From: Triticum aestivum
Lineage: Eukaryota; Streptophyta; Magnoliopsida; Poales; Poaceae
Assembly: GCF_018294505.1 (NCBI RefSeq)
Contig: NC_057800.1
Location: 475,947,037-476,011,036, forward strand
Direction of reading: 5' to 3'
Length of the DNA: 64,000 nt
Below the pieces are notes generated by a model, which was given only the letters and a program-made list of their open reading frames with translations, was not told the origin of the DNA and ran no database searches. Shown here piece by piece: positions 1 to 11,937 of the stretch; positions within the stretch are counted from its first letter, which is position 1, and every line of letters begins with the position of its first letter. Position numbers and translations under genes: made by a program.

Positions 1-1022
1 AATGTTTATTATTCATACTTGAATTGTATTAACCGGAAACCTGATACATGTGTGTATACATAGATAAAACACAATGTCCCTAGTAAGCCTCTACTAGACT
101 AGCTCGTTAATCAAAGATGGTTAAGTTTCCTAACCATAGACATGTGTTGTCATTTGATGAACGAGATCACATAATTAGGAGAATGATGTGATGGACAAGA
201 CCCATCCGTTAGCTTAGCATATTGATCGTTCAGTTTTATTGCTATTGCTTTCTTCATGTCAAATACATATTCCTTCGACTATTAGATTATGCAACTCCCG
301 GATACCGGAGGAATACCTTATTTGTTATCAAATGTCACAACGTAACTGGGTGATTATAAAGATGCTCTACAGGTATCGTCGAAGGTGTTTGTTGGATTGG
401 CATAGATCGAGATTAGGATTTGTCACTCCGAGTATCGGAGAGGTATCTCTGGGCCCTCTCGGTAATACACATCATGATAAGCCTTGCAAGCAATGTGACT
501 AATGAGTTAGTTACGGGATGATGTATTATGGAACGAGTAAAGAGACTTGCCGGTAACGAGATTGAACTAGGTATGGAGATACCGACGGTTGAATGTCGGG
601 CAAGTACCATACCAATGACAAAGGGAATAACGTATGTTGTCATTACGGTACGACCAATAAAGATCTTTGTAGAATATGTGGGAACCAATATGAGCATCCA
701 GGTTCCGCTGTTGGTTATTGACCGGCGAGCTGTCTCGGTCAAGTCTACATAGTTCTCAAACCCGTAGGGTCCGCATGCTTAACGTTCGATGACAATTTTG
801 TATTATATGAGTTATGTGATTTGGTGACCGAATGTTGTTCGGAGTCCGGATGAGATCACGGACATGAAAAGGAGTCTCGAAATTGTCGAGAGGTAAAGAT
901 TCATATATTGGACGATGGTATTCGGACACCGAAAGTGTTCCAGGGGTACCGGGTGCATATCGGGTCACCGGAAGGGGTTTCAAGCATCCCCCTGGTAGCT
1001 ACATGGGCCTTAATGGGCCAAG

Positions 1023-1060
1023 AGGGGGGCAGACCAGCCCCTAAGGGGCTGGTGCTCCCC
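1023..1060. repeat. Hairpin-forming inverted repeat in LTR A1
   Basis: An 8 bp perfect inverted repeat, ccagcccc (1034-1041) and ggggctgg (1045-1052), has a 3-base loop and outer G-run/C-run flanks. The 34 bases 1023-1056 are missing from the LTR at 22153-23876, where flanking bases join directly. Confidence 0.8.
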
Positions 1061-1258
1061 ATTTAGGCCAAAATAAAGGTGAAGGAAAGAGGAGAAGGGA
1101 GATAGGAAGGAGAGGGATTCGGCCTCCCCGTTCCTTCCCTCCTCACTCCTCCTTCCTTCCCTCTCCGGGAATTATGGTTAGGGGGGCGAATAGGATTAGA
1201 GCCCCAAGTAGGATTCCTCCTACTTGGGCTCCCCCTTGGCTTCCCCCTCTCCCTCCCA

Positions 1259-1272
1259 CCTATATATATGAA
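1259..1272 (+). promoter_or_regulatory. TATA box of Copia LTR A1
   Basis: cctatatatatgaa lies about 430 bases before the LTR end, with a GC-rich start region downstream. The same motif is present in the second copy near 23451. Position and sequence fit the RNA polymerase II promoter expected in a Copia LTR. Confidence 0.65.
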
Positions 1273-1696
1273 GGGGGGAGGCGCCTAGAACACACAACAA
1301 CATCTGTTAGCCGTGTGCGGCGCCTCCCTCCACAGTTTATGTCTCCGGTCATATTCACATAGTGCTTAGGTGAAGCCCTGCGCGGATCACTTCACCATCA
1401 CCGTCACCATGCCATCATGCTGATGGAACTCTCCCTTGACACTTTGCTAGATCAAGAGTTCGAGGGACATCATCGAGCTGAATGTGTGCAGAACTGGGAG
1501 GTGCCATACGTTCGGTGCTTGATCGGTCGGAACGAGAAGAAGTTCGACTACATCAACTGCGTTGTCAAACGCTTCCGCTTTCGGTCTACGAGGGTACGTG
1601 GACACACTCTCCCCAACTCATTGCTATGCATCTCCTTGATAGATCTTGCGTGAGCATAGGAATTGTTTTCAAATTGCATGCTACGTTCCCCAACAG

Positions 1697-1714
1697 TGGC
1701 ATCCGAGCCAGGTC
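1697..1714 (+). other. Primer binding site of Copia A (tRNA-iMet type)
   Basis: tggcatccgagccaggtc begins two bases after the LTR end. It resembles TGGTATCAGAGCC, the initiator-Met tRNA complement used by BARE-like Copia elements, with a few substitutions. It fixes the LTR/internal boundary and the plus orientation of A. Confidence 0.85.
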
Positions 1715-2969
1715 TATGCGTCGATGATATGCACGAGTAGAACACAAAGAGTTGTGGGTGGTGATCGTCATACTACTTACCACCAATGTCTTATTTTGAT
1801 TCGGCGATTTTTTTGGATGAAGCGGCCTGGACCAACCATACATGACCACGTTCATGAGACCGGTTCCACCGACAGACATGCAATTAGTTTTGCATAAAGG
1901 TGGCTGGCGGGTGTCTGTTTCTCCAACTTTAGTTGAATCGAATTTGACTGCGGCTGGTCATTGTTGAAGGTTAAAACAACAAACTTGATAAATCATCATT
2001 GTGGTTTTGATGCGTAGGTAAGAACAGTTCTTGCTAGAAGCCTGTAGCAGCCACGTAAAACTTGCAACAACAAAGTAGAGGACATCTAACTTGTTTTTGC
2101 AGGGCATGTTGTGATGTGATATGGTCAAGACATGATGTGATGTACGTTATTGTATGAGATGATCATGTTTTGTAAAAGTTATCGGCAACTGGCAGGAGCC
2201 TTATGGTTGTCGCTTTATTGTATGAAATGCAAACGCCATGTAATTGCTTTACTTTATCACTATGCGTTAGCGATAGTTGTAGAAGCAATAGTTGGCGAGA
2301 TGACCATGATGCTACGATGGAGATCAAGGTGTCAAGTCGGTGATGATGGATATCACGACGGTGCTTTGGAGATGGAGATCAAAGGCACAAGATGATGATG
2401 GCTATATCATGTCACATATTTTTGATTGCATGTGATGTTTATCTTTTATGCATCTTATTTTGCTTAGTACGACGGTAGCATTATAAGATGACCCCTCACT
2501 AAATTTCAAGGTATAAGTGTTCTCCCTGAGTATGCACCATTGCGATAGTTCGTCGTGCTGAGACACCACGTGATGATTGGGTGTGATAAGCTCTACGTTC
2601 ACATACAATGGGTGCAAGACAGTTTTGCACATGCAGAATACTCGGATTAAACTTGACGAGCCTAGCATGTACAGACATGGCCTCGGAACACTGGAGACCG
2701 AAAGGTCGAACGTGAATCATATAGTAGATAGGATCAACATAGAGATGTTCACCATTGAAAACTACTCCATCTCACGTGATGACCGGACATGGTTTAGTTG
2801 ATATGGATCACGTGATCATTTAGATGACTCAAGAGATGTCCATCTAAGTGGGAGTTCTTAAGTAATATGATTAATTAAACTTAGCTTATCATGAACTTAG
2901 TCCTGATAGTATTTGCATATCTATGTTGTAGATCAACAACTCGCATTGTAGCTCCCTTATGTTTTTGAT
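1715..2969 (+). other. Untranslated leader of Copia element A
   Basis: This stretch lies between the primer binding site and the gag start. It has no ORF that resembles a known protein. It is repeated at about 98-99% identity (by eye) after the LTR at 22153-23876. The last 250 bases (from 2716) are also present in the duplicated block starting at 15137. Segments of 2716-2805 were the source of the scrambled filler at 15098-15136. Confidence 0.8.
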
Positions 2970-3734
2970 ATGTTCCTAGCGAAAACTAAGTTGAAAGATG
3001 ATAGTAGCAATGATGCGGACTGGGTCCGTGATCTGAGGATTATCCTCATTGCTGCACAGAAGAACTATGTTCTTGATGCACCGCTAGGTGACAGACCTAT
3101 TGCAGGAGCAGATGAAGACATTATGAACATTTGACAAGCTCGGAATGATGACTACTTGATAGTTTAGTGTGCCATGCTTTACGGCTTAGAACCAGGACTT
3201 CAAAAACATTTTGAACGCCGTGGAGCATATGAGATGTTCCAAGAGTTGAAATTAGTATTTCAGACTCATGCCCACGTCGAGAGGTATGAGACCTCTGACA
3301 TGTACTTTGCCTACAAGATGGAGGAGAATAGCTCAGCCAGTGAGCATGTGCTCAGAATGTCTGGGTACTACAATCGCTTGAATCAAGTGGGAGTTAATCT
3401 TCCATATAAGATAGTGATTGACAGAGTTTTCTAGTCACTATCACCAAGTTACTAGAACTTCGTGATGAACTATAATATGCAAGGGGTGACAAAAACGATT
3501 CCCAAGCTCTTCGCGATGCTGACATCGGTGAAGGTAGGAATCAAGAAAGAACACGAAGTATTGATGATTAACAAGACCACTAGTTTCAAGTAAAAGGGCA
3601 AGGGAAAGAAATGTAACTTCAAGAAGAATGACAAGAAAGTTATCACTCTCGGGAAGAAGCCCAAAGCTGGACCCAAGCCTGAAACTGAGTGCTTATACTG
3701 CGAAGGAAATGGTCACTAGAAGCGGAACTGCCCC
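2970..3734 (+). pseudogene. Copia A gag remnant with CCHC zinc knuckle
   Basis: The likely start is the ATG at 2970. The reading is broken by stops at 3132-3134 and 3165-3167; the open part 3174-3434 encodes a gag-like helical segment (..YGLEPGLQKHFERRG..). Near 3690-3731 a CX2CX4HX4C nucleocapsid zinc knuckle can be read, with a TAG directly after its His where the family has Trp. Gag would package element RNA in cytoplasmic virus-like particles. Several stops and frame changes make it non-functional. The gag and knuckle are copied at +12421 with one substitution (3487). Confidence 0.8.
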
Positions 3735-3740
3735 AAATAC

Positions 3741-5093
3741 TTGGCGGATAAGAAGGATGGCAAAGTGAACAAACGTATATTTCATATACATGTTATTGAT
3801 GTGTACTTTACTAGTGTTCGTAGTAGCCCCTGGGTATTTGATACCGGTTCAGTTGCAAAGATAGGTAACTCGAAACAGGAGTTACAAAATGAACAGAAAC
3901 TAGTTGAGGGCGAAGTGACGATGTGTGTTGGAAGAGATTCCAAGGTTGATAAGATCACCATCGCATACTCCCTCTACCTTCGGGTTTAGTGTTGAACCTA
4001 AATAAATGTTATTTGGTGTTTGCATTGAGCATGAATATGATTGGATCATGTTTATTGCAATACAATTATTCATTTAAATTAGAAAATAATTGTTGTTCTA
4101 TTTACATGAATAAAACCTTCTATGGTTATACACCCAATGTAAATGGTTTATTGAATCTCGATCGTAATAATACACATATTCATAATATTGATGCCAAAAG
4201 ATGCAAAGTTGATAATGATAGTGCAACATACTTGTGGCACTGCCGTTTAGGTCATATTGGTGTAAAGCACATGAAGAAACTCCATGCAGATGGGCTTTTG
4301 GAATCACTTAATTATGAATCATTTGATGCTTGCGAACCATGCCTCATGGGCAAGATGACTAAAACTCCGTTCTCCAGAACAATGGAGCGAGCTAATAACT
4401 AATTGGAAATAATACATACCGATGTATGCAGTCCAATGAATGCTGAGGCACACGGCGGGTATCATTATTTTCTAACCTTCATAGATGATTTGAGCAGATA
4501 TGGGTATATCTAATTGATGAAACACGAGTCCAAAACGTTTGAAAAGTTCAAAGAATTTCAGAGTGAAGTGGAGAATCATCGTAACAAGAAAATAAAAGTT
4601 TCTACGATCTGATCGCGGAAGTGAATATTTGAGTTACGAGTTTGGCCTTCATTTAAAACAATGTGGAATAGTTTCACAACTCACGCCACCTGGAACACCA
4701 CCGCATATTGGTGTGTCCGAATGTCGTAACCGTACTTTATTAGAGATGGTGTGATCTATGATGTCACTTACCGATTTACCACTATCATTTTGGGGTTATG
4801 CATTAGAGACAATTGCATTCACTTTAAATAGGGCACCTTATAAATCCGTTGAGACGACACCGTATGAATTGTGGTTTGGCAAGAAACCTAAGATGTCGTT
4901 TCTTAAAGTTTGGGGTTGCGATGCTTATGTGAAAAAGCTTCAACCCGATAAGCTGGAACCCAAATCGGAGAAGTGCGTCTTCATAGGATACCCAAAAGAA
5001 ACTGTTGGGTACACCTTCTATCACAAACTTGAAGGCAAGATCTTTGTTGCTAAGAATGGATCCTTTCTAGAGAAGGAGTTTCTCTCGAAATAA
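3741..5093 (+). pseudogene. Copia A protease and integrase remnant
   Basis: The 3741-3989 reading contains VFDTGS, the DTG/DSG-type active-site triad of a Copia aspartic protease. 3989-4402 continues into the integrase pre-domain with H-C residues (LWHCRLGHIG, CEPCLMGK). Integrase core pieces follow with stops at about 4402, 4512 and 4610, including IHTDVCSP and FIDDLSRYGYI. 4758-5093 is the integrase C-terminal part (LPLSFWGYALETIAFTLNRAP). Domain order PR-INT-RT confirms Copia. The element is dead because of many stops. In the duplicate a one-base insertion near 17351 shortens the last ORF from 111 to 64 residues. Confidence 0.85.
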
Positions 5094-5355
5094 GTGAGTG
5101 GGAGGAAAGTACAACTTGATGAGGTAATTGTACCTTCTCTCGAATTGGAAAATAGCTCATCACAGAAAACCATTCCCATGATGCCTAACACCAACTAGAG
5201 AGGAAGCTAATGATAATGACCATGAAACTTCAGATCAAGTTACTACTGAACCTCGTAGGTCAACCAGAGCACGTTCCACACTAGAGTGGTACGGTAATCC
5301 TGTTCTGGAAGTCATGTTACTGGACCATGATGAACCTACGAACTAGGAGGAAGCG
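5094..5355 (+). pseudogene. Copia A linker between integrase and reverse transcriptase
   Basis: This decayed coding stretch carries the arginine-rich RRSTRARST-like segment that sits before the reverse transcriptase in BARE-like Copia polyproteins. It is broken by stops, for example TAA at 5091-5093 and TAG near 5198. No separate gene is seen. Confidence 0.55.
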
Positions 5356-6051
5356 ATGATGAGCCCAGATTCCACAAAATGGCTTGAGGCCATGAAATCT
5401 GAGATAGGGTCCATGTATGAGAACAAAGTATGGACTTTGGTTGACTTGCTTGATGATCGGCAAGCCATAGATAATAAATGGATCTTTAAGAAGAAGACTG
5501 ACACTGATAGTAATGTTACTATCTACAAAGCTCGACTTGTCGCAAAAGGTTTTCGAAAAGTTCAAGGTGTTGACTACGATGAGATTTTCTCACATGTAGC
5601 GATGCTTAAGTCTGTCCAAATCATGTTAGCAATTGCCGCATTTTATGAAATCTGGCAAATGGATGTCAAAACTGCATTCTTTAATGGGTTTCTTAAAGAA
5701 GAGTTACATATGATGCAACCAGAAGGTTTTGTCGATCCTAAAGGTGCTAACAAAGTGTGCAAGCTCCAGCGATCCATTTATGGACTAGTGCAAGCATCTT
5801 GTAGTTGGAATATACGCTTTGATGTGGTGATCAAAGAATATGGTTTTATACAGACTTTTGGAGAAGCCTATATTTATAAGAAATTGAGTGGGAGCTCTGT
5901 AGTATTTCTAATATTATATGTGGATGCCATATTGTTGATTGGAAATGATATAGAATTTCTGGATAGCATAAAAGGATACTTGAATAAAAGTTTTTCAATG
6001 AAAGACCTCAGTGAAGCTGCTTATATATTGGGCATCAAGATCTATAGGGAT
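5356..6051 (+). pseudogene. Copia A reverse transcriptase remnant, cut by C1
   Basis: The ORF from 5356 shows the Copia RT landmarks in order: WLEAMKSEI near the start, NKWIFKKK and YKARLVAKGF, QMDVKTAFFNG, and an active-site region reading YVDAILL where the family has YVDD. The Asp-to-Ala change in the metal-binding pair alone should abolish activity. The natural reading stops at 6051 where C1 is inserted after gggat; the last ~32 residues of the open frame to 6147 come from the C1 LTR. The reading resumes at 21406. Confidence 0.9.
6047..6051 (+). repeat. Target-site duplication gggat (left) of C1
   Basis: gggat directly precedes the C1 LTR at 6052 and recurs after the far LTR end at 21401-21405. 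A further copy at 18470-18474 belongs to the duplicated block. Confidence 0.9.
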
Positions 6052-8587
6052 TGTAGCGACCAGACCTCAAACGGTCTAATCTCTGTGCTCAGGTGTCATC
6101 CCTGGATCAGTAATGCTGGCACCACACAGTACTTGAAGGATTTATAACAGAGTAGCAATCACACACTTATTATATCGAGTGTCTCAAAAGAGAAATTATT
6201 ACAATAAATATGGATTAAGGCCATCTAATAACGATAACAGCAGAAGGCTTGGAAGATAAGTGAGTCCATCAACTCCAACGACATCACTGAGTATAGAACC
6301 ACGACCTAAAAACACCTTAATTGTCGTCTGAAAAGTTTGCAACATTAACGTTGCAGCCCGAAACGGGTCAGCACATGGAATATGCTGGCAAAATAACACA
6401 TAGAGAGTAATGGAAAGAAATAGGCTATTCTATATGCATATTTGGCTGGTGGTAAGCTCTATGGTTATAGTTTTGCGTAAAGCCAATTTTTCCCTACTGC
6501 AAAGGAATAAATTTTATTTAACTATCATGGTAGTTGTTAAACATTGAGAATGGTTGATAGCATTCTCAATCCCAATTAAGCATCATCATTAAACAAAACC
6601 CAACAAAATTAATTTTAAAGTAACATGTTGAGATTCACATGATAATCCAGGTACTAGATACTCAAGATGTCCATAACCGGGGACACGGCTAATCATGATT
6701 AATTTATACACTCTGCAGAGGTTTGCGCACTTTTCCCCACAAGACTCGATCGCCTCCATTTGGTTTCTTGCACTTCATGGTGTTTGAGAAGACGGATAAC
6801 CGAGACATAGTCTTTTAGAAGCGCTAGCACCTTACGATCGGGTAGACCATTACACCTACTTTCCCCTACATCTGCTAGTCTACCACTGTAAGAGTTTGCA
6901 CAACTTAATCAACTATGCTAGAGCCCATAATAGCTTGTGGCTGCACACGGAAGTTTCTAGCATGAATAATCTCATGATCCCTTTGAGCCTGGGTGGCGGT
7001 CCAAAAGAAAACAGGCCATCGCTGGAATACCCAGGTGCCTCAATCCAGCCAGATGTGTGTTTAAGTTGCCACCTTAGATAAACCATTAATTAATAATCTC
7101 ACATCTGTCATGGATACACTCACCCAATCCACGTCTACTAGCATAGCATGGCATAATAAGCAAACGTAGAAGTAACTCCCAAAGGTTTGATAATAACAGG
7201 TAATAGGTACTACCTCAACTACTTCCCAAACCCACAATTTAATTAGATCCTAATCATGCAATGTGTGAGGATTTATCTAATGCAATAAAACTGGGTAGAG
7301 GGAAAGCATGATCAAAGTGTTACTTGCCTTGCTGATGATCCGGGAAACCTAGCGATTTGAAGTAGCAAGCGGCGCACTCCGGGTATTCTATCGCAAACAA
7401 ACAAGCATACAATAGGTACTCAACTAATGCACAGGTAAAACTCAAATAAGAGATCTAAACAGAAAGTTCAACTTAAGAACTCCGGTTGGCAAAAAGAATC
7501 AAATCGAACGAAGCAACGAAAGACAAACGGCAAAAGAAACAAGCTTCATTTACTATTTTGGATCTAGGGCACTTTTTACAGTGGCAAAACTTGTTTAAGT
7601 TGGCTAAACGGAAAGAGGGGTTTGAGATGAAACTCCAGGCGCTTGAATCGCCTGATTCCGATAAACGAGCGAAAAGTTAGAGTAAAACGAAAATCGGATG
7701 AGAAATCGCGATCAGAAAAATCACGGATTTAATCCGAGAAAAAGAAAAACGACGAACGTTCGTTAAAACGAACGGACGGACGAACGCTCGCTAATTAAAT
7801 AAACCGGAAAACTGTTCTATTTTAAAAAAACCAAAACTAAAAAAAACGAACAAAACCGTTGGAAAACCGAACAGTTTTTAAAAAAACCGGCGGCGGCGAG
7901 ACAACCTCCGGCGGCGGCGATGTCGGCGGCGGCGGCGGTGGGGCGACGCGCGGGCGGTGGCGGCGCGGGCGGGCGGCGGCGGCAGCTAGGGTTAGGGTTT
8001 TCAGGTGGGGTGCGGCTAGGCTTTGGCGGGGGCCTCGGGGCGCTATAAAAAGGCCCGGCCAGGAGGAGTCCTTGCCGGTTATGGCCCAAGGTCGGTTCGG
8101 ACTTTTTTTAGAAAAAATAATTACGCTAAAAAAACAAAAGGAATACTAAACGGACTCCAAAAATCCGGAAATAAATTTTCCCCGGCTTCTAAAATCAAGA
8201 CGCACAGGATGAACATTTATTTGGGGCCTAAATGCAATTTTGAAAAAACCCGCATTTTTTCTAAATTCAAATAAAATAGCAAATAAAACCTAATAAAATC
8301 TTGATTTTTTTATTAAATCCCCAATATTTCTTTACTTTGGGAAAGTCATTTTATTCCCTCTCTCATAATTTTTATAATAGAAATAATTGAAGATCAAATA
8401 AATAAAATCAAATGATCATATTTTCAAAATTTGAGACAAAGCAAATATGAAAATAACGAAATCCCCAACTCTCTCCGAGGGTCCTTGAGTTGCGTGAAAT
8501 TTCTAGGATCAACCAAAATGCAATAAATATGATATGCAATGATGATCTAGTGTATAACATTCCAAATTGAAAATTTGGGATGTTACA
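6052..8587 (-). repeat. C1 Gypsy element, 3' LTR (left LTR on plus strand)
   Basis: This 2536 bp LTR starts tgtagcgacc and ends gggatgttaca on the plus strand, so in element orientation it runs TGTAACATCCC to GGTCGCTACA. A CGG-rich stretch at 7890-7990 and a TATA-like ttttatag on the minus strand near 8043-8052 mark the promoter and leader. The right LTR (14047-15097 plus 19526-21400) differs by roughly 2-2.5% by eye, consistent with insertion around a million years ago under usual grass LTR rates (inference). Confidence 0.9.
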
Positions 8588-8602
8588 AACCTACCCCCCT
8601 TA
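8588..8602 (-). other. Polypurine tract of C1
   Basis: aacctacccccctta on the plus strand reads as a purine-rich tract on the minus strand directly before the 3' LTR. It is the plus-strand priming site and confirms minus orientation. The same tract occurs at 63698-63712 in C2. Confidence 0.8.
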
Positions 8603-9250
8603 AGATGAATCTCGCCCTCGAGATTCCGGTTGGCTAGAAAATAGGTGAGGGTGGTCCTTCAGCAAATGTTCCTCTCGCTCCCAGGTGGCTTCATCCTCCG
8701 TGTGGTGGCTCCACTGAACCTTGCAAAACTTGATAACCTTACTGCAGGTGACTCGACTGGCATACTCTAGAATCTTAACTAGTTTGTCCTCATAGGTCAA
8801 ATCACTGTCCAACTGAATTGCTTCCAGTGGTACCATATCTCTCAGCGGTATGTCAGCCATCTCTGCGTGGCACTTCTTCAACTGGGATACATGGAACACG
8901 TCGTGAACTCCTGACAATCCTTCGGGCAATTCCAACTTATAGGAAACTTCTCCCATACGCTCCAAAACTTTGTATGGGCCTACAAAACGTGGCGCTAACT
9001 TTCCCTTAACTCCAAAGCGCTTAACTCCTCGAAGTGGTGATACTCGAAGATAAACTCGGTCTCTGACTTCGTAAACTGTCTCCTTGCGTTTAGAATCTGC
9101 ATAACTCTTCTGCTTGGACTGGGCTACCTTGAGCCTATCGCGAATCAATTTCACTTTCTGTTCAGACTCCTTTATCAGATCCGGTCCAAACAACTGGCGA
9201 TCTCCAACTTCATCCCAGGACAATGGGGTCCTGCACCTCCTTCCATACAA
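8600..9250 (-). pseudogene. C1 integrase C-terminus with chromodomain-like tail
   Basis: This 216-residue segment starts in the conserved YGRRCRTPLSWDEVG block after the integrase core. It continues through the GPY-like module (KLAPRFVGPYKVLERMGEV, YKLELPE, HDVFHVSQLKKC). It ends in a chromodomain-like stretch near residues 170-205 (VIKFCKVQWSHHTEDEATWERE, HPHLF). In chromoviruses this tail guides integration to particular chromatin. The segment is in another frame than the integrase core because of a small deletion near 9255-9280, so it would not be made as part of the polyprotein. Confidence 0.85.
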
Positions 9251-9816
9251 GGCTTCGAAAGGGCCATCTTCAAACTGGATTGACAGCCGTTGTTGTAAGA
9301 GAACTCTGCATACGGCAAATTCTCATCCCAACTAGATCCGTAATCTAGCGCACAAGCTCTTAGCACATCCTCCAAAATCTAATTGACTCTCTCAGTCTGT
9401 CCATCTGTCTGCGGGTGGAAAGTTGTGCTAAACTCCAGTCTGGTACCCAAAGTTTCATGCAACTGATTCCAGAACTTTGAGGTAAATTGGGTTCCTCTAT
9501 CTGATACTATGCTCCTTGGAACTCCATGCAGACAAACGATTCTAGTCATGTATATCTTTGCCAAGTTTGCACGGGTATAGGTAGTCTTCACTGGAATGAA
9601 ATGAGCTACCTTTGTCAAACAATCGACTACAACCCATATCAAGTCATAGCCTGAACGTGTTCTGGGAAATCCTGTAATAAAATCCATGCCTAACTTATCC
9701 CACTTCCATTCGGGTATCGAAAATGGTTGTAGCAATCCTGCTGGCTTCTGATGCTCTGCTTTTACTCTCTGACATACATCACAAACTGCTACATACCCTG
9801 CAATATCCTTCTTCAT
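9251..9816 (-). pseudogene. C1 integrase core
   Basis: 9379-9816 encodes the second half of the zinc module (CDVCQRVKAEHQKP) and the catalytic core with the first Asp (GMDFITGFPRT), the second Asp (IVSDRGTQFTS) and the Glu (HPQTDGQTERVN). A TAG at 9379-9381 interrupts where the family has Gln. The same frame continues to about 9260 (ILEDVLRACALDYGSSWDENLPYAEFSYNN) before a frameshift. Upstream it is separated from RT-RNase H by a TGA at 9826-9828. Integrase would insert the cDNA into the genome; here it is inactive. Confidence 0.88.
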
Positions 9817-9825
9817 TCCGGTCCA

Positions 9826-11937
9826 TCAGAAAGTATCCTTCAAATCCAAATACATCTTGGTATTTCCTGGGTGAATCGAATACGGTGAATCATGGGCCTC
9901 TTGTAAAATTAACTTCCTGATCTCCGAATCATTTGGTACATAGACACGGTCTTCAAACCATAAGGTATCATGCTCATCCTCACGAAATCCCTTAGCTTTT
10001 CCTTTGCTCATTTTCTCCTTAATAGAGGCAATCTCCTTGTCAGTCTTCTGGGCTTCTCTGATCTTATCCATCAAAGTAGACCGAATCTCCAATGCTGCTA
10101 CATAGCCTCTTGGAACTATTTCCAAACATAGCTCTCGAAGATTTTCGGCTAACTCCCTTGGTAAATCTCCCGTCATTAGGGTGTTGACATGGATCTTATG
10201 GCTTAACGCGTCAGCTACTACGTTAGCCTTTCCAGGGTGATAATGCAATTTCATATCATAATCCTTGATGAGCGCCAACCATCTCCTTTGTGTGAGGTTC
10301 AACTCCTTCTGTGTGAAAATATACTTCAAACTCTTGTGATCCGTGTACACCTCGCAATGGTTTCCAATCAGAAAATGTCTCCAAGTCTTCAATGCATGCA
10401 CTACGGCTTCTGATTCCAAATCATGCGTAGCATAATTCAACTCATGGGGCTTAAGCTGTCGTGAGTCATATGAAACAACTCTTCCTTCCTGCATAAGAAC
10501 TGCTCCAAGTCCTCGATGTGAAGCGTCACAATACACCTCATAATCCTTGGTCTGATCCGGTAAAGTCAACACTGGTGAGGTAACCAAACATTTCTTCAGC
10601 TCCTGGAAACTAGCCTCACACTCCTCAGTCCATTTGAACTTGGTATCCTTCTTCAACAACTCCGTCATAGGCTTCGCAATCTTTGAGAAATTCTCAATAA
10701 ACCTCCAGTAGTATCCCGTGAGTCCAAGAAAACTCCAGATCTCTCCAACTGTTGTTGGCGCTTCCCACTTGGTCACGGTATCAACTTTAGTGGGATCTAT
10801 TGCTATACCTTCTCCGGATATAACGTGTCCGAGAAATCCAACTTCTTTTAACCAAAACTCACATTTGCTAAACTTGGCATATAATTGATGTTCTCTGAGC
10901 TTTCCAAGAACCAAACGCAAATGCTCCTTATGCTCCTCTTCATTCTTCGAGTAAACCAGGATATCATCAATGAACACTACGACGAACTTATCCAAGAACT
11001 CCATAAACACTTTGTTCATCATGTTCATAAAATATGCAGGTGCGTTAGTCAGACCAAATGACATAACGGTATACTCGTACAGCCCATACCTGGTGGTAAA
11101 AGCCGTCTTAGGTATATCCTGTTCTCGAATCTTCAACTGGTGGTACCCTGATCGCAGATCGATCTTGGAAAATACCTTAGCTCCTTGCAACTGATCAAAC
11201 AGATCATTGATCATCGGTAGTGGGTACTTGTTCTTGATGGTTACTTCATTCAATCCTCGATAATCCACAACCATCCTTAACGATCCATCCTTCTTCTCCA
11301 CTAGAAGTACTGGCGATCCCCAAGGCGATGAACTTGGGCGAATATATCCTTTATCCAGTAACTCCTTAATTTGCTTCTTAATCTCCACCAAATCCTTTGC
11401 GGGCATCCTATATGGTCTCTTTGATATTGGCCCTGTGTCTGGAAAAAGCTCAATTAAAAACTCAATATCTCTATCCGGTGGCATGCCTGGCAATTCTTTT
11501 GGAAATACTTCGGGGAAATCCTTCACTACTGGTACTTCCTCCTGCACAACTCCTGTTAAACAATTTACTTGAGTCCTCTTCGGCACATGCCGGGATACAT
11601 ACTTGATCCTTCTCCCTTCTGGGGTGGTAAGCAAGATCGACTTACTGGCGCAATCAATGTTTCCTCCATACATCGACAACCAATCCATACCCAGAATTAC
11701 ATCCAAACCTTGTGATTCCAATATTATCAAATCCGAGGGGAACACATGCCTACCTATACTTAATGGCACTTGAAAACATCCTTGGCTAGCCATATACTCC
11801 GCTCCTGGTGAGCTTACTAACATAGGTGTTCTAAGAACTTTGGTGGGTAGGTTATACTTATCCACAAATCCCCTTGATATGTATGAATGCGATGCACCAG
11901 TATCGAAAAGAATGAGTGCAGTAAATGACTTAACCAA
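9826..11937 (-). pseudogene. C1 protease, reverse transcriptase and RNase H
   Basis: This is a 703-residue open stretch. The aspartic protease motif [12 protein letters not shown] is near residues 10-21. The RT follows with [29 protein letters not shown] and the intact active-site block [11 protein letters not shown] near residue 325. RNase H starts near residue 470 ([15 protein letters not shown]) and includes [11 protein letters not shown]. It ends at a TGA, just before WTGMKKDIAGY of the integrase zinc region. The order PR-RT-RH-INT is Gypsy. A one-base frame change near 11945 separates it from gag. This is the best-preserved catalytic stretch in C1, but it needs gag and integrase to act. 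Confidence 0.92.

Larger units (their letters stand above)
1..1695 (+). repeat. Copia element A, LTR copy 1 (truncated by window edge)
   Basis: This is an LTR of the BARE/WIS/Angela-like Copia group. Comparison with the copy at 22153-23876 shows that about 70 bases of its left end lie outside the window. It ends in ..ccccaaca directly before a tRNA-iMet-type primer binding site. It holds a TATA-like box near 1261 and a GC-rich transcribed part after it. Its first ~470 bases share more variants with the LTR at 25702, while the part after ~520 follows the LTR at 22153, so it looks mosaic. It carries a 34 bp hairpin segment that the second copy lacks. The small ORFs inside it are not genes. Confidence 0.9.

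Noticed and set aside
8023..8274. TATA box and ORF on the plus strand in the C1 LTR
   Set aside because: ctataaaaagg is on the strand opposite to the element; the ORF has no homology and is interrupted in C2.
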